Assembly: GCF_003751225.1 (NCBI RefSeq)
Contig: NZ_RJKE01000001.1
Span: forward strand, 8,494,001 to 8,558,000
Direction of reading: 5' to 3'
Length of the DNA: 64,000 nucleotides
Origin: Actinocorallia herbida
Lineage (GTDB): Bacteria > Actinomycetota > Actinomycetes > Streptosporangiales > Streptosporangiaceae
The notes beneath the pieces are model-generated. The model saw only the letters and a program-made list of their open reading frames with translations, searched no databases and was not told the DNA's origin. Shown here in pieces: positions 17,647 through 29,408 of this stretch. How positions within the stretch are numbered: the stretch's first letter is position 1; the number at the start of each line of letters is the position of its first letter. The translations under genes were made by a program, and so were the position numbers.

Positions 17647-19824
17647 TCAGGCGTGGCCGAGGCTCGCGGACAGCTCTTTGAGCAGGTCCAGCGCGGCCTC
17701 GGCGATGACCGTCCCCGGACCGAAGATGGCCGCCGCCCCCGCCGCGCGCAGCTCGTCGAAGTCCTGCGGCGGGATGACGCCGCCCACGACGACCATGATG
17801 TCGGGACGGTCCAGCTCCGCCAGCGCGGTCTTGAGCGCGGGCACCAGGGTGAGGTGGCCTGCGGCCAGGGAGTTGACGCCGACGATGTGCACGTCGGCCT
17901 CGACGGCCTGGCGGGCCACCTCCTCCGGGGTCTGGAACAGCGGGCCGACGTCGACGTCGAAGCCGAGGTCGGCGAAGCCGGAGGAGATCACCTTCTGACC
18001 GCGGTCGTGCCCGTCCTGGCCCATCTTGGCGACCAGGATGCGGGGGCGGCGGCCCTCGGCCTCGGCGAACTCGTCGGTGGCCGCGCGGGCCTCCTCCATG
18101 ACGGACACGGCGCCGGCCTCCTCACGGTAGACGCCCGAGATGGTGCGGATGGTCGCGGAATGCCGACCGTACACCTTCTCCAGCGCGTCGGAGATCTCCC
18201 CGACGGTGGCCTTCGCGCGGGCCGCGTCGATGGCCAGCTTGAGCAGGTTGTGCTCCAGGTCGCCGACCGCGTCGGCCCCGGCGGCCGCGGTGAGCGCGGA
18301 CAGCGCCCGCTCGACGGCCTGCGGGTCGCGCTCGGCGCGCAGCCGCTCCAGCTTGGCGATCTGCTGCGCCCGGACCGAGGCGTTGTCGACCTTGAGCACG
18401 TCGATCATCTCGTCGACGTCGGGCCGGTACTTGTTGACGCCGATGACGGGCTGGCGACCGGAGTCGATCCGGGCCTGGGTGCGGGCCGCGGCCTCCTCGA
18501 TGCGCAGCTTGGGCAGGCCCTCGTCGATGGCCTTGGCCATACCGCCGTACTTCTCGACCTCCTGGATGTGCTCCCAGGCGCGCGCGGCGAGGTCGTGGGT
18601 GAGCTTCTCCAGGTAGTAGGAGCCGCCCCACGGGTCGATGACCTGCGTGGTGCCCGACTCCTGCTGGAGCAGGAGCTGGGTGTTGCGGGCGATGCGGGCG
18701 GAGAAGTCCGTCGGCAGCGCGAGCGCCTCGTCGAGCGCGTTGGTGTGCAGCGACTGGGTGTGCCCCTGGGTCGCGGCCATCGCCTCGACGCAGGTCCGCG
18801 CGACGTTGTTGAAGACGTCCTGGGCGGTGAGGGACCAGCCGGAGGTCTGCGAGTGGGTGCGCAGCGACAGGGACTTGTCGTTCTTGGGGTCGAAGTCCTT
18901 CACGAGCCTCGCCCACAGCAGGCGCCCGGCCCGCATCTTGGCGACCTCCATGAAGAAGTTCATGCCGATCGCCCAGAAGAAGGACAGGCGCGGCGCGAAC
19001 GCGTCGATGTCGAGGCCCGCGTCGCGGCCGGCCCGGATGTACTCGACGCCGTCGGCCAGCGTGTACGCCAGCTCCAGGTCGGCCGTGGCCCCGGCCTCCT
19101 GGATGTGGTAGCCCGAGATGGAGATCGAGTTGTACTTCGGCATCTTCTGCGACGTGTAGGCGAAGATGTCGGAGATGATGCGCATCGACGGCGAGGGCGG
19201 GTAGATGTAGGTGTTCCGGACCATGAACTCCTTGAGGATGTCGTTCTGGATCGTCCCCGCGAGCTGCTCCGGCTTCACCCCCTGCTCTTCGGCCGCGACC
19301 ACGTAGAGGGCCAGGACGGGCAGGACCGCGCCGTTCATGGTCATCGACACCGACATCTTGTCCAGCGGGATCCCGTCGAACAGTTGCCGCATGTCGTAGA
19401 TGGAGTCGATCGCCACGCCCGCCATGCCGACGTCGCCCGCCACGCGCGGGTGGTCGGAGTCGTAGCCGCGGTGGGTGGCGAGGTCGAACGCCACCGAGAG
19501 GCCCTTCTGCCCGGCCGCGAGGTTACGGCGGTAGAAGGCGTTGGACTCCTCGGCGGTGGAGAAGCCGGCGTACTGCCGGATCGTCCAAGGCTGGGTGGCG
19601 TACATCGGGGCGTACGGGCCGCGCAGGTACGGCTTGATGCCCGGGAACGTCCCGAGGAAGTCGAGCCCTTCGAGATCGGCGGCGTCGTACAGCGGCTGCA
19701 CGGCGATGCCCTCGGGCGTGTTCCAGGCCGGGCGGTCGCCCGCGGCCGCGCGCCAGCGGCCCTCGGTGACGGCCGGGGCCTCGGGGTCGCCGAGCGTCAG
19801 GTGTGAGAAGTCGGGGATGCTCAT
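17647..19824 (-). CDS. mutB: Methylmalonyl-CoA mutase, large (catalytic) subunit
   Basis: This 725-residue enzyme isomerises methylmalonyl-CoA and succinyl-CoA with adenosylcobalamin, linking propionyl-CoA metabolism to the TCA cycle. The TIM-barrel part contains [41 protein letters not shown] and TGTIQ-type [11 protein letters not shown]. The C-terminal B12 domain has the DxHxxG motif in [12 protein letters not shown] plus SLAAGHLTL and VVVGGVIP. Length matches other MutB proteins. Its ATG overlaps the mutA stop by 4 bp (ATGA), ensuring coupled synthesis of the heterodimer. meaB follows directly. Confidence 0.96.
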   Translation of the reverse strand: MSIPDFSHLTLGDPEAPAVTEGRWRAAAGDRPAWNTPEGIAVQPLYDAADLEGLDFLGTFPGIKPYLRGPYAPMYATQPWTIRQYAGFSTAEESNAFYRRNLAAGQKGLSVAFDLATHRGYDSDHPRVAGDVGMAGVAIDSIYDMRQLFDGIPLDKMSVSMTMNGAVLPVLALYVVAAEEQGVKPEQLAGTIQNDILKEFMVRNTYIYPPSPSMRIISDIFAYTSQKMPKYNSISISGYHIQEAGATADLELAYTLADGVEYIRAGRDAGLDIDAFAPRLSFFWAIGMNFFMEVAKMRAGRLLWARLVKDFDPKNDKSLSLRTHSQTSGWSLTAQDVFNNVARTCVEAMAATQGHTQSLHTNALDEALALPTDFSARIARNTQLLLQQESGTTQVIDPWGGSYYLEKLTHDLAARAWEHIQEVEKYGGMAKAIDEGLPKLRIEEAAARTQARIDSGRQPVIGVNKYRPDVDEMIDVLKVDNASVRAQQIAKLERLRAERDPQAVERALSALTAAAGADAVGDLEHNLLKLAIDAARAKATVGEISDALEKVYGRHSATIRTISGVYREEAGAVSVMEEARAATDEFAEAEGRRPRILVAKMGQDGHDRGQKVISSGFADLGFDVDVGPLFQTPEEVARQAVEADVHIVGVNSLAAGHLTLVPALKTALAELDRPDIMVVVGGVIPPQDFDELRAAGAAAIFGPGTVIAEAALDLLKELSASLGHA

Positions 19825-21566
19825 ACCGTCACTCCCAGGTCCCGGAGGGTCTCCTCCAGGACGTCGATCGCGTTGCACCCGGCGAAGACCCGGCCGTCCA
19901 CGCCGGTGTACTCGCCCTTGCCCGCGAGCCAGACCTTGACCGCGCCGCGCGCGCGCAGGGTCCGCGCGGTCTCCTCGGCCTGCTCGGCGTACAGCTTGTC
20001 GCTGGAGCAGATGACGGCGACGCCGCCTTCGAACTCGTCGACGGTGCCGGTGGCCGTCTCGATGCCGCCCGCCTGGAACAGGTTGGCCGCGAAGCTCGCG
20101 CGCGCGGTGTGCACGGCGACGGGGCCGAGGGTGGCGAGGAAGACCTTGGGCCGGACGCCCTGGGCGTCGGCGAGGTCCCGGAGGGCCTCGAAGTCCTGCC
20201 CGTAGGTGTGCCGGGGCAGTCCGCCACCGAGCGGCGCGGGCGCGGCGGGGCGCGCGGGCAGCTTCTCGGCGAGGTTGGGGAACTCGCTGATGCCGGTGAG
20301 CGGGGCCTTGCGGCGCGCGATGTCCTTGCGCCTGGCCGCCCAGGTGGCGGCGAGCGCGTTCTCCAGGAACCCGGATTCGAGCGCTGCGGCGAGCCCGCCG
20401 GCCTGCTCGATCTCGGTGAAGAACGCCCAGGCGGCCTGCGCGAGCTCCTCGGTGAGGGACTCGACGTACCAGGAGCCGCCCGCCGGGTCGACGACCCGGG
20501 CCAGGGAGGACTCCTCGAGCAGGAGCATCTGGTCGTTGCGGGCGATTCTGCGCGAGAACGTGTCCGGCAGGCCGAGGCGCGCGTCGAACGGCTGGACCGT
20601 GACGGCGTCGGCGCCGCCCACGCCCGCGGCGAAGCACGCCACGGTGGTGCGCAGCATGTTCACCCACGGATCGCGCTTCGTCATCATCGCGTTCGAGGTG
20701 ACGGCGTGGATCGTCGCGGTCGTGTCGGCGACGCCCGAGAGCGAGGCGACGCGGGTCCACAGGCGGCGCGCGGCGCGCAGCTTCGCGATGGTCGCGAACT
20801 GCCCCGCGTGCGCGGCGTAGCGGAACTCGATCTGCCCGGCCGCCTCGTCGACGGTGAGGCCGGCCTCGGTCAGCTCGCGCAGGTAGGCGACGGCCGCGGC
20901 GAGGACCGCGCCGAGCTCCTGCGCGTCCGAGCCGCCCGCGTCGTGGTAGACGGTGCCGTCGACCGCGAAGGTGCGGACGCCGGGGAACTCGGCGACGGCC
21001 TTCTGGGCGAGGTCGACGGGCACGGGCACCAGGAAGCCGGTGCGGGCGGCGAGGCCCAGCGGGTCGGCGCCCAGGTTGCCGCGCGTGGCCGGCTTGGCGA
21101 TCTTGAAGAACGCCTCGGCCGCCTGCCGGGTCTGCGGTCCCGCGTCCAGGACGACGGGGGCGAGGTCGGTGTGGACCTCCTTCAGGACCTCGGCGAGCGC
21201 GGTGACGGGGAGGCCCGCCGCGCCGACCGTCAGCCAGACGGAGGTGGCGCCGTTCTCGAGGTCGTCGAGGATCGCGGCCTTGGTGGTGGCGGGATCCGGG
21301 TCGTCGTGCCGCTGGCGCACGTCCCACCCGAACGGGGTCTCCTCGCCCTCGCGCGGCGCGGTCGCGAAGGGGCGGGAGGGGACTGCCTCGTCCGCGGTGT
21401 ACAGCGGAGAGATCGGGACGCCGTCGTAGGACTGCCTGGTGAGCAGCCCCTCGACGGAGTCGAGTGGGGTGTCTTCGGTGGCGGCTCCGGACTTGCGGAG
21501 TACGCCCTTCAATTGCTCCCGCCAACGCTCGCGCTCAGCTGGGGGGAAGGCAGCTGCCAACTCCAT
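19821..21566 (-). CDS. mutA: Methylmalonyl-CoA mutase, small subunit
   Basis: This 581-residue subunit is homologous to MutB but lacks the DxHxxG cobalamin motif; the equivalent segment reads [17 protein letters not shown]. It is therefore the non-catalytic partner in the heterodimer. Barrel-domain landmarks such as [18 protein letters not shown] and [14 protein letters not shown] are present. The ATG at 21566 ([15 protein letters not shown]) has no Shine-Dalgarno sequence. TACGAT lies exactly seven bases upstream, so the mRNA may be leaderless. Longer in-frame starts exist but would overlap the promoter and the next gene. Confidence 0.93.
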   Translation of the reverse strand: MELAAAFPPAERERWREQLKGVLRKSGAATEDTPLDSVEGLLTRQSYDGVPISPLYTADEAVPSRPFATAPREGEETPFGWDVRQRHDDPDPATTKAAILDDLENGATSVWLTVGAAGLPVTALAEVLKEVHTDLAPVVLDAGPQTRQAAEAFFKIAKPATRGNLGADPLGLAARTGFLVPVPVDLAQKAVAEFPGVRTFAVDGTVYHDAGGSDAQELGAVLAAAVAYLRELTEAGLTVDEAAGQIEFRYAAHAGQFATIAKLRAARRLWTRVASLSGVADTTATIHAVTSNAMMTKRDPWVNMLRTTVACFAAGVGGADAVTVQPFDARLGLPDTFSRRIARNDQMLLLEESSLARVVDPAGGSWYVESLTEELAQAAWAFFTEIEQAGGLAAALESGFLENALAATWAARRKDIARRKAPLTGISEFPNLAEKLPARPAAPAPLGGGLPRHTYGQDFEALRDLADAQGVRPKVFLATLGPVAVHTARASFAANLFQAGGIETATGTVDEFEGGVAVICSSDKLYAEQAEETARTLRARGAVKVWLAGKGEYTGVDGRVFAGCNAIDVLEETLRDLGVTV

Positions 21567-21573
21567 GGTTGGG

Positions 21574-21579
21574 ATCGTA
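21574..21579 (-). promoter_or_regulatory. Possible -10 box of a leaderless mutA transcript
   Basis: The minus strand reads TACGAT, then seven bases, then the mutA ATG. That spacing would put transcription initiation on the A of the start codon. No clear -35 was found at 16-18 bp. Confidence 0.4.
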
Positions 21580-21613
21580 GGCGAGCGCTTATCTGGTGTG
21601 GGTGACCGGGGTG

Positions 21614-21820
21614 TCAAGAGGCGCTCTTCCATGCTTTCCAGCCGATCCTCGCGAGGATCACGGCGAGCACGACATTGACGGCGCAGAGGATGTAGTGGAT
21701 CACGTAGAAGGCGTCGGAGCGCCTCGGTCCGCTGCCGAGGTTCTTGGCCAGCATGACCCACTCGAAGACCATGAAAACGGCCAGCCCCATGAGGAACAGG
21801 CCGGTCGGACGAGATTTCAC
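21614..21820 (-). CDS. SCO4848-family small membrane protein
   Basis: This 68-residue protein has two membrane helices (about 7-25 and 40-58) with the short linker KNLGSGPRRSDAFYVIHYIL, and ends IGWKAWKSAS. It resembles the small integral membrane proteins annotated as SCO4848 family. In Streptomyces such a gene also sits next to a D-alanyl-D-alanine carboxypeptidase gene, as here, where the two are divergent by 51 bp. Function is unknown. The conserved pairing suggests a role at the membrane in cell-wall maturation; that is inference. Confidence 0.7.
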   Translation of the reverse strand: MKSRPTGLFLMGLAVFMVFEWVMLAKNLGSGPRRSDAFYVIHYILCAVNVVLAVILARIGWKAWKSAS

Positions 21821-21871
21821 CCTTGCAGACTATGGGTCCTGCGCCGTCCGGCGGTTTAGGCTCTCGTCTTC

Positions 21872-22993
21872 ATGGGACTTCCATTGCGCGCCGCGTCCGC
21901 GCTCGTCACCGCCTGCATGGTCGCGCTGCTGACGCCCGGCACCGCCGTGTCCGCCGCCGCGCCGCGGCTGCCCGGCCAGCTGAAGAAGATCAAGGCGCGG
22001 TCCTGGATCGTCGCCGACGCGGAGACCGGGGAGGTCCTCGCGGCCAAGAACCCGCATCTGCACCTGCTGCCCGCCAGCACCCAGAAGGTGCTCACCGCGG
22101 TGACCCTGATCCCGCTGCTGGGCGCCGACGCGGAGATCAGGCCGACCGAGGAGACGTGCTATCCCGAGGGCACCAAGGTCGGCATGACGCCGAAGCTCAC
22201 CTACAAGGCCGCCGATCTGTTCCGCGCGCTGCTCATGGTCTCGGCGAACGACGCGGCGATGTCGCTGACGGTCCCGCAGGGCGGGATGAAGCCGACGCTC
22301 GACCTGATGAACGCCGAGGCCAAGCGGCTCGGCGCGAACGACACGCTCGCGGGCTCGCCCAACGGCCTCGACGTGGACCTCGGCCTCAACGTCAAGACCC
22401 AGCACACGACGTCCTACGACCTCGCGGTGATCCTCCGGCAGGGCCTGACCCTGCCCGACTTCGTCTCCTACGCCCAGACCAACGACGCGACGTTCCCCGC
22501 GTTGCGCGAGGTCAAGGACAAGAAGACGAAGAAGAAGAAGACCAAGAAGTACAAGATGCCGATCTACTCGCACATCCGGATGCTGCCGACCCAGTCGGCG
22601 GCCTATGACGGGTTCGTCGCGGGCAAGAACGGCTACACCAACGCCGCCAAGCAGACGTTCGTCGGCGCGGCCGAGCGCGACGGACACAAGATCATCATCG
22701 CGCTGATGGCGGCCGACAGCCTGTGGGACAACGCCAAGGCCCTGTTCGACTACGGCTTCGCCAACGCGGGCAAGGTCCAGGCCGTCGAGTCGCTGCCCGC
22801 GCCGCCCGGCACCGAGCCGACGGCGCTCGCGGACCCCGGCGCGACGAACGCGGCGGCGCCCGTGCCCGCCCAGCGCAAGGCCTCGGTGAACCTCGTCCTG
22901 GCGGGCGTCGGCGGCGGCTTCGTCGTCGCGGGCGGCGCCATCCTGCTGGTGCGCAGGCGGCGCAGGCCCGCCATCGAGGCCCCGGACGAGTGA
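21872..22993 (+). CDS. D-alanyl-D-alanine carboxypeptidase (low-molecular-weight PBP)
   Basis: This 373-residue exported serine peptidase (S11 family) trims the terminal D-Ala from peptidoglycan stem peptides. A signal peptide (about 1-28) is followed by the penicillin-binding domain with the three catalytic motifs: STQK (SxxK), SAND (SxN) and KNG (KTG-type, in AGKNGYTNAAKQTF). A Lys-rich insert (DKKTKKKKTKKYK) occurs at about residue 212. The C-terminus has an Ala-rich linker, one hydrophobic helix (LVLAGVGGGFVVAGGAILLV) and a basic tail, so the enzyme is anchored outside by a C-terminal helix. Confidence 0.9.
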   Translation: MGLPLRAASALVTACMVALLTPGTAVSAAAPRLPGQLKKIKARSWIVADAETGEVLAAKNPHLHLLPASTQKVLTAVTLIPLLGADAEIRPTEETCYPEGTKVGMTPKLTYKAADLFRALLMVSANDAAMSLTVPQGGMKPTLDLMNAEAKRLGANDTLAGSPNGLDVDLGLNVKTQHTTSYDLAVILRQGLTLPDFVSYAQTNDATFPALREVKDKKTKKKKTKKYKMPIYSHIRMLPTQSAAYDGFVAGKNGYTNAAKQTFVGAAERDGHKIIIALMAADSLWDNAKALFDYGFANAGKVQAVESLPAPPGTEPTALADPGATNAAAPVPAQRKASVNLVLAGVGGGFVVAGGAILLVRRRRRPAIEAPDE

Positions 22994-22997
22994 CGGC

Positions 22998-23441
22998 CTA
23001 GCGGGCGCGCGCCTCATTGTCGGCGGGCGCCCGGTCGGGCACCTCGGTGACGGCCCGGACGCGGACCGGGCCGTCCTCGCCGCGCAGCGTCACGGTGAGG
23101 GTGCCGCCCGGGGGGAGGCCGCGCGGCCAGACGCAGTCGCCGCAGTCGGCGGGCACCCGGTGCCGGGCCCGGAACTCCAGCCGCAGCCGGCCGGTCTGCC
23201 CCCGGCTGACGTTCTCGACCCGGACGCGCCGGTGGTCGACCGTCACCCGCACGTCGGTCCCGTCCACGGGCACCCGCACCACCGGCGGCGTCAGCGTCTC
23301 CGCCGTCCGCTCCGCCTTCCGGACGGGCCGCGGCAGCGCCAGCACGACCCCGCACACGATCCCGCCGGCCAGCACCCCGGCCCCGAACGTCAGCAGAGCC
23401 CCGAGCGCACTCCTCGGCGGCCGCTCCTCCCCGTCGAACAC
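22998..23441 (-). CDS. Single-pass membrane protein of unknown function
   Basis: About 147 residues: a short cytosolic N-terminus, one membrane helix (LGALLTFGAGVLAGGIVCGVVLAL), then an extracytoplasmic beta-rich part containing VRVTVDHRRVRVENVSRGQTG and a close cysteine pair in ADCGDCVW, which could form a disulfide. No family is recognised. The GTG at 23441 follows GGAAGG at eight bases; GTG codons at 23450 and 23462 are alternatives without a ribosome site. It converges on the carboxypeptidase gene with only 4 bp between stops. Confidence 0.6.
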   Translation of the reverse strand: MFDGEERPPRSALGALLTFGAGVLAGGIVCGVVLALPRPVRKAERTAETLTPPVVRVPVDGTDVRVTVDHRRVRVENVSRGQTGRLRLEFRARHRVPADCGDCVWPRGLPPGGTLTVTLRGEDGPVRVRAVTEVPDRAPADNEARAR

Positions 23442-23625
23442 ATTCCGCACCCTTCCGCTCACGGACGGCAAGAAGCTAGCGCGCCACGCCCTCCAGCAGG
23501 AGCCTTACCGTCTTTCCCGTCCGGCACGGCGGGGCCACAATTCGCCACTCCCGGGCGATTCCCCGGCCCGGCCGCGCCCGGCGAGGGCTGGGGCGGAAGA
23601 CCATCGGGAAGATAGAGTCCGGAGG

Positions 23626-24561
23626 ATGAAGCGGTGGTTCGCACGGGTCAAGGAGTTGTTCTCCGGCGACCTGTGGGCCTCCCGGATTCGGACGGCACGC
23701 GCGAAACAGCCCTGGTTCGACCATCTGGCGCGAACCTGGGCGTGCTACACCGCGCGGGGCGGCGACGACATGGCCGCGGCGCTCACCTTCTACTCGTTCC
23801 TGTCGTTCTTTCCGATGCTGGCGCTCGCCTACGCGCTGCTCGGGTACTCGCTGCACTTCAGCGAGACGTTCCAGGGCTGGCTGATCACGGCGATCAACGA
23901 GTACCTGCCGGGCCTGGCGACCCGCCTCGACGTCGAGCGCATCGCGGGGGCCAGGGTCGGCGCGAGCGTCATCGGCCTCGTCGGCCTCGCCTGGACCGGG
24001 CTCGGCTGGGCCGGGAACCTGCGCAAGTCGATCCGCACCCTGTGGGGGCTCGAGCCCAAGACCGAGGGCAACTTCCTCCTGCTGAAGCTGCGCGACCTGT
24101 GGGTGCTGGCCTTCCTCGGCCTCATGCTGATCTGCTCGGTCGCCGCCACCACCCTCGCCACCAGCCTGACCGGCCAGGCGCTGGAGTTCACCGGCATCGG
24201 CGGCATCTGGGCGACGCTCACGCTGCGGCCCGTCTCGATCGTGGTCGCGCTGGTGTTCAACACCCTCATCTACCTCGCCCTGTTCACCCGGCTTTCGGGC
24301 ACCAAGGCGTCCTGGCGGCACGTGTTCAAGGGCGCCCTGCTGGCCGCCGTGCTCTTCGAGGTGCTGAAGACGCTCGCCGCGCTGCTGCTCGGCACGGTCA
24401 CCAGCAACCCGATCTACGCCTCGTTCGCGGTCCTCGTCGGCGCGCTGCTGTGGATGAACGTGGTCAGCCGGATGACGTTCCTCGCCGTCTCCTGGACGTC
24501 GACCCGCGGCAAGGTCCACCGCGCCGACCACCCCACCCGGTCCGACCCGGACGCCGCCTGA
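23626..24561 (+). CDS. YihY/BrkB family membrane protein
   Basis: This 311-residue protein has six predicted membrane helices. It carries the family signatures GGDDMAAALTFYSFLSFFPMLAL near residue 45, the LGWAGNLRKSIRTLWG stretch, and NPIYASFAVLVGALLWMNVVSRMTFL near the end. The family was once misnamed ribonuclease BN; its members have no RNase activity, and a transport or envelope role is suspected. GGAGG abuts the ATG with no spacer, which is unusual and may mean weak or leaderless-like initiation. The ATG is the only sensible start because the next Met lies inside the conserved region. Confidence 0.85.
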   Translation: MKRWFARVKELFSGDLWASRIRTARAKQPWFDHLARTWACYTARGGDDMAAALTFYSFLSFFPMLALAYALLGYSLHFSETFQGWLITAINEYLPGLATRLDVERIAGARVGASVIGLVGLAWTGLGWAGNLRKSIRTLWGLEPKTEGNFLLLKLRDLWVLAFLGLMLICSVAATTLATSLTGQALEFTGIGGIWATLTLRPVSIVVALVFNTLIYLALFTRLSGTKASWRHVFKGALLAAVLFEVLKTLAALLLGTVTSNPIYASFAVLVGALLWMNVVSRMTFLAVSWTSTRGKVHRADHPTRSDPDAA

Positions 24562-24574
24562 CGGGGCCTGCCCC

Positions 24575-25942
24575 TCAGTGGTGGAATCCCGGCCGCCGCG
24601 GGGCGCCCGTGCCACCGTCGGGGATCCGTCTCAGGGCCCGTTCCATGTCGTCGGCGAGCAGCGAGATCTCGTCCTTGCCGACGCCGTGCCTGACCAGCAC
24701 CCGCTGGATCGTGGTGTCGTCGCGGTCGGGCGGCAGCGGGTAGGACGGCACCTGCCAGCCGCGGGTCCGCAGCTGCTCGCTCAGGTCGTACAGGGAGAAG
24801 CGCGCGCCCTCCCGCAGCTTGTAGCTCACCGCGGGCAGCGCGCCCTGGCCGTCGTAGAGCAGCTCGAACGGGCCCATCGCCTTGATCCGCTCGGCGAGGT
24901 AGCGCGCGGTGTCCGCGTTGGCCTGCGCGATCTTGCGGTAGCCCTCCCGGCCCAGCCGGAGCAGCGTGTAGTACTGCGCGATGATCTCACCGCCCGGCCG
25001 GGAGAAGTTGAGCGCGAACGTCGGCATGTCCCCGCCGAGATAGCTGACGTCGAACACCAGCTCCTCGGGCAGCATCTCCGCCGACGCCCACACCGCCCAG
25101 CCGACGCCGAGGGGCGCCATCCCGTACTTGTGGCCCGAGGCGTTGATCGACGCGACCCGGTTGACGCGGAAGTCCCACACGAGGTTCGGCTGGAGGAACG
25201 GGGCGACGAACCCGCCGCTGGCCGCGTCCACATGGATGGGCACGTCGAGGCCGGTCCTGGCCTGGAGCCGGTCCAGCTCCGCGGCGATCTCCGCGACGGG
25301 CTCGTAGTCGCAGGTGTAGGTGACGCCGAGGATCGCGACGACCCCGATGGTGTTCTCGTCCACGTGGTCGGCGAGCTGGTGCGGGCGCAGGCCCGTCGCG
25401 CCCTTCTCCAGCGGGATCTGCCGCATCTCCACGTCGAAGTAGCGGCAGAACTTCTCCCAGCACACCTGGACCGGCCCGCACACCAGGTTCGGCCGGTCGG
25501 CGGGCCTGCCCGCGGCCCTGCGCGCCTTGCGCCACCGCCATTTCAGCGCGAGCCCGCCGAGCATCGCCGCCTCGCTCGACCCGGTGGTGGAGCAGCCGAC
25601 CGTGTCGTCGGCCGCGCAGTTCCACAGGTCGGCGAGCATCCGCACGCACCGCGCCTCGATCTCGGCGGTCTGCGGGTACTCGTCCTTGTCGATCATGTTC
25701 TTGTCGAGGCACAGCGCCATCAGCTCCCGCACCTCGGCGCTGCTGTACGTCGTGCAGAACGTCGCGAGGTTCTGCGCCGACTCCCCGTCGAGCCGCAGCT
25801 CGGCCCGCACCGCCTCGAACGCCGACCGCGGATCGCTCTCCCCGTCCGGCACCCGCCGTTTCGGCAGCACCCGCTCGCTCAACGGCATGCTGAACACGTC
25901 GTCCAGCGGATCGATCTTCCCCCGCACCCGATGCAAGCCCAT
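24575..25942 (-). CDS. gad: Glutamate decarboxylase
   Basis: This 455-residue PLP enzyme of the group II decarboxylases converts L-glutamate to GABA and CO2. Visible are GCSTTGSSEAAMLGGLALKWRWR (cofactor phosphate site), HVDAASGGFVAPF (PLP Asp) and SINASGHKYGMAPLGVGW with the Schiff-base Lys. N-terminal residues match E. coli GadB-type FSMPLSERVLPK. The chain ends in Gly-Phe-His-His; in E. coli GadB a C-terminal His near the end helps shut the active site at neutral pH, so a related acid response is possible but unproven. There is no GABA antiporter gene beside it. It is convergent with the YihY gene, 13 bp apart. Confidence 0.92.
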   Translation of the reverse strand: MGLHRVRGKIDPLDDVFSMPLSERVLPKRRVPDGESDPRSAFEAVRAELRLDGESAQNLATFCTTYSSAEVRELMALCLDKNMIDKDEYPQTAEIEARCVRMLADLWNCAADDTVGCSTTGSSEAAMLGGLALKWRWRKARRAAGRPADRPNLVCGPVQVCWEKFCRYFDVEMRQIPLEKGATGLRPHQLADHVDENTIGVVAILGVTYTCDYEPVAEIAAELDRLQARTGLDVPIHVDAASGGFVAPFLQPNLVWDFRVNRVASINASGHKYGMAPLGVGWAVWASAEMLPEELVFDVSYLGGDMPTFALNFSRPGGEIIAQYYTLLRLGREGYRKIAQANADTARYLAERIKAMGPFELLYDGQGALPAVSYKLREGARFSLYDLSEQLRTRGWQVPSYPLPPDRDDTTIQRVLVRHGVGKDEISLLADDMERALRRIPDGGTGAPRRPGFHH

Positions 25943-26034
25943 ACGAGCCGCATACCCCGCACGTCACGCGGCGAAAGTGCCGTACGCCCCCCTTGACCAG
26001 CTCTTTCCCGGCCGCCCGAGGGGGGCGCCGGACG

Positions 26035-27125
<1,091 letters not shown>

Positions 27126-27129
<4 letters not shown>

Positions 27130-28073
27130 TTGGCGAACTCCCAGGCGTCGCGGACCATGGCGCGCAGGTCGCGCTCCGGCTTCCAGCCGAGCTCGTCCTG
27201 GATCTTCGCCGACGAGGCGACGAGCACGGCCGGGTCGCCGGGGCGGCGCGGCGCCACCACGGCCGGGATCGGATGGCCGGTGACCTCCCGGCACACGTCG
27301 ATCACCTCCTGGACGGAGTAGCCGCTGCCGCTGCCGAGGTTGTAGATCCGGTGCGTGCCCGGCTCGGCCGCCCCCAGCGCGAGCAGATGGGCGTCGCCGA
27401 GGTCGACCACGTGGATGTAGTCGCGGACGCAGGTGCCGTCGGGCGTCGCGTAGTCGTCGCCGAAGACGCTCACGTGCGGCACCGCGCCGGACGGGACCCG
27501 CAGCACGTTCGGGATCAGATGGGTCTCCGGGTCGTGGCGCTCGCCGAACCTGCCGTGCGCGCCCGCCACGTTGAAGTATCTGAGCGACACCGCGCCGAAC
27601 CCGTACAGCCTGGCGAACTCGGTGAGCACCCCGTCGATCGCCAGCTTCGTCTGGCCGTAGGGGCTGGTCGGCCGGGTGGGCGCGTCCTCGGGGATCGGCA
27701 CCTGCTCGGGCTCCCCGTAGGTCGCCGCGGTCGAGGAGAAGACGATCTTGCGCACGCCGTGCCCGCGCATCGCCTCGAACAGCGCGAGCGACTCGCCGAG
27801 GTTGCGGTCCCAGTACAGCGCGGGCAGCCGCACCGACTCGCCGACCTGCGACTTGGCGGCGAAGTGCAGCACCGCGTCGAACCCGCCCTCGCCGAGGACG
27901 TCCGCGGCCTTCTCGCGCAAGGTCCCCTGAACGAACCGGGCCGCCTGCGGCACCGCGTCGGCATGGCCCACCGACAGGTCGTCGAGCACGACCACCTCGT
28001 GCCCCGCCTCGATCAGGAGAGCCGCGACGACGCTGCCGATGTATCCAGCACCACCCGTGACCAGGAGCTTCAC
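27126..28073 (-). CDS. galE: UDP-glucose 4-epimerase
   Basis: This 315-residue extended short-chain dehydrogenase has [15 protein letters not shown] as NAD-binding loop, catalytic Ser in [10 protein letters not shown] and the YGQTK (YxxxK) pair, and RYFNVAGA. It interconverts UDP-glucose and UDP-galactose. The GTG start is chosen because [14 protein letters not shown] is the canonical N-terminus; GAAGGG lies nine bases upstream. galE is the first gene of a galE-galK unit divergent from trpS. The N-terminal extension that a longer frame would give has no family counterpart. Confidence 0.93.
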
Positions 28074-28373
28074 CGTTGAGAACCCTTCATCGACGACAGA
28101 CCGGGCAGTAGATTGGCCATACGAAAGCCTAGCCATACAGTCCCGATACCGGCGCACCGACGGCACCGGGGGTGACCGGCGCGAACGCGGCGGGCCCGTC
28201 CGGGACCGCACCGTTTACCCGGGCCGCCCCGGGGAGATCACGTAAAGATCACCCGCCACGGTCCGCGGAACGACCCCGGATCAACGGGTGCCGCTCCGCC
28301 GGTTCGGTCTGGGAGAATCGAAGCGGCAGGGGATACGGGACCGGCGGTGCCGTCCCTTCGGGAAGAGAGAGGG
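28074..28373. promoter_or_regulatory. Divergent galE/trpS intergenic region
   Basis: This 300-bp stretch has no gene. GCCATAC occurs at 28116-28122 and again at 28132-28138. Between the copies, AGCCTA (28126-28131) reads TAGGCT on the minus strand, a plausible -10 box for galE. The two copies flanking it could be an operator. Nearer trpS there is a run GGAAGAGAGAGGG acting as its ribosome site. No riboswitch or T-box structure was recognised. Confidence 0.35.
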
Positions 28374-29408
28374 ATGACCATGAACACGCGCCCCCGGGTC
28401 CTGTCCGGGATCCAGCCGACGGCCGAGTCGTTCCACCTCGGCAACTTCCTCGGCGCGGTGCGGCAGTGGGTTCCGCTCCAGGACACCCACGAGGCGTTCT
28501 ACTTCCTCGCCGACCTGCACGCGATCACCGTCGAGCACGACCCCGAGGTGCTGCGCAGGCGCACCCGCGCCTCGGCCGCGCAGCTGTTCGCGGCCGGCCT
28601 CGACCCCGAGCGCTCCACGGTCTTCGCGCAGAGCCAGGTCTACGAGCACGCCGAGCTCCAGTGGATCCTCAGCTGCCTGACCGGCTTCGGCGAGGCCTCC
28701 CGGATGACCCAGTTCAAGGACAAGTCGGCCAAGGAGGGCACGTCCGCGGCGAGCGTCGGGCTCTTCACCTACCCGATCCTCCAGGCCGCCGACATCCTGC
28801 TGTACACCCCGCACCTCGGCGAGAAGGACTTCCAGGTCCCCGTCGGCGAGGACCAGCGCCAGCACCTGGAGCTCACCCGCACCCTCGCGGGCCGGTTCAA
28901 CCACCGGTTCGGCGAGACGTTCGTGGAGCCCAACGCCTACATCCTCAAGGCCACCGCGAAGATCACCGATCTCCAGGAGCCGGAGCGGAAGATGTCGAAG
29001 TCGGCGTCCTCGCCGCAGGGCATCATCAATGTCCTCGACGAGCCCGGCGCGATGCGCAAGAAGATCATGCGGGCGGTCACCGACACCGGCACCGAGATCG
29101 CTTACGACCCGGACAACAAGCCGGGCGTCTCCAACCTGCTGACGATCATGTCCGCCCTCACCGGCACCCCGATCATCGAGCTGGAGAGCCACTTCCAGGG
29201 CCAGGGCTACGGCCAGCTCAAGAAGGAGCTCGCGGAGACCGCCCTCGGCGTGTTCACCCCCGTCCGGGACCGGACGCTGGAACTGCTGGCCGACCCCGCC
29301 GAACTCGACCGCATCCTGGAGAAGGGCGCGGACCGGGCCGCCGAGGTCGCCGCCGGCACGATGAGCGTCGTGCGCGAGCGGGTGGGACTGCTGAGGCGTG
29401 GCGCCTGA
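28374..29408 (+). CDS. trpS: Tryptophanyl-tRNA synthetase
   Basis: This 344-residue class Ic aminoacyl-tRNA synthetase charges tRNA-Trp. The HIGH motif appears as FHLGNFLGA and the second ATP motif as [30 protein letters not shown] is also characteristic. The N-terminus [14 protein letters not shown] is standard. The ATG at 28374 follows GGAAGAGAGAGGG; an ATG two codons later is also possible. The next gene begins inside it (11-bp overlap). Confidence 0.96.
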   Translation: MTMNTRPRVLSGIQPTAESFHLGNFLGAVRQWVPLQDTHEAFYFLADLHAITVEHDPEVLRRRTRASAAQLFAAGLDPERSTVFAQSQVYEHAELQWILSCLTGFGEASRMTQFKDKSAKEGTSAASVGLFTYPILQAADILLYTPHLGEKDFQVPVGEDQRQHLELTRTLAGRFNHRFGETFVEPNAYILKATAKITDLQEPERKMSKSASSPQGIINVLDEPGAMRKKIMRAVTDTGTEIAYDPDNKPGVSNLLTIMSALTGTPIIELESHFQGQGYGQLKKELAETALGVFTPVRDRTLELLADPAELDRILEKGADRAAEVAAGTMSVVRERVGLLRRGA

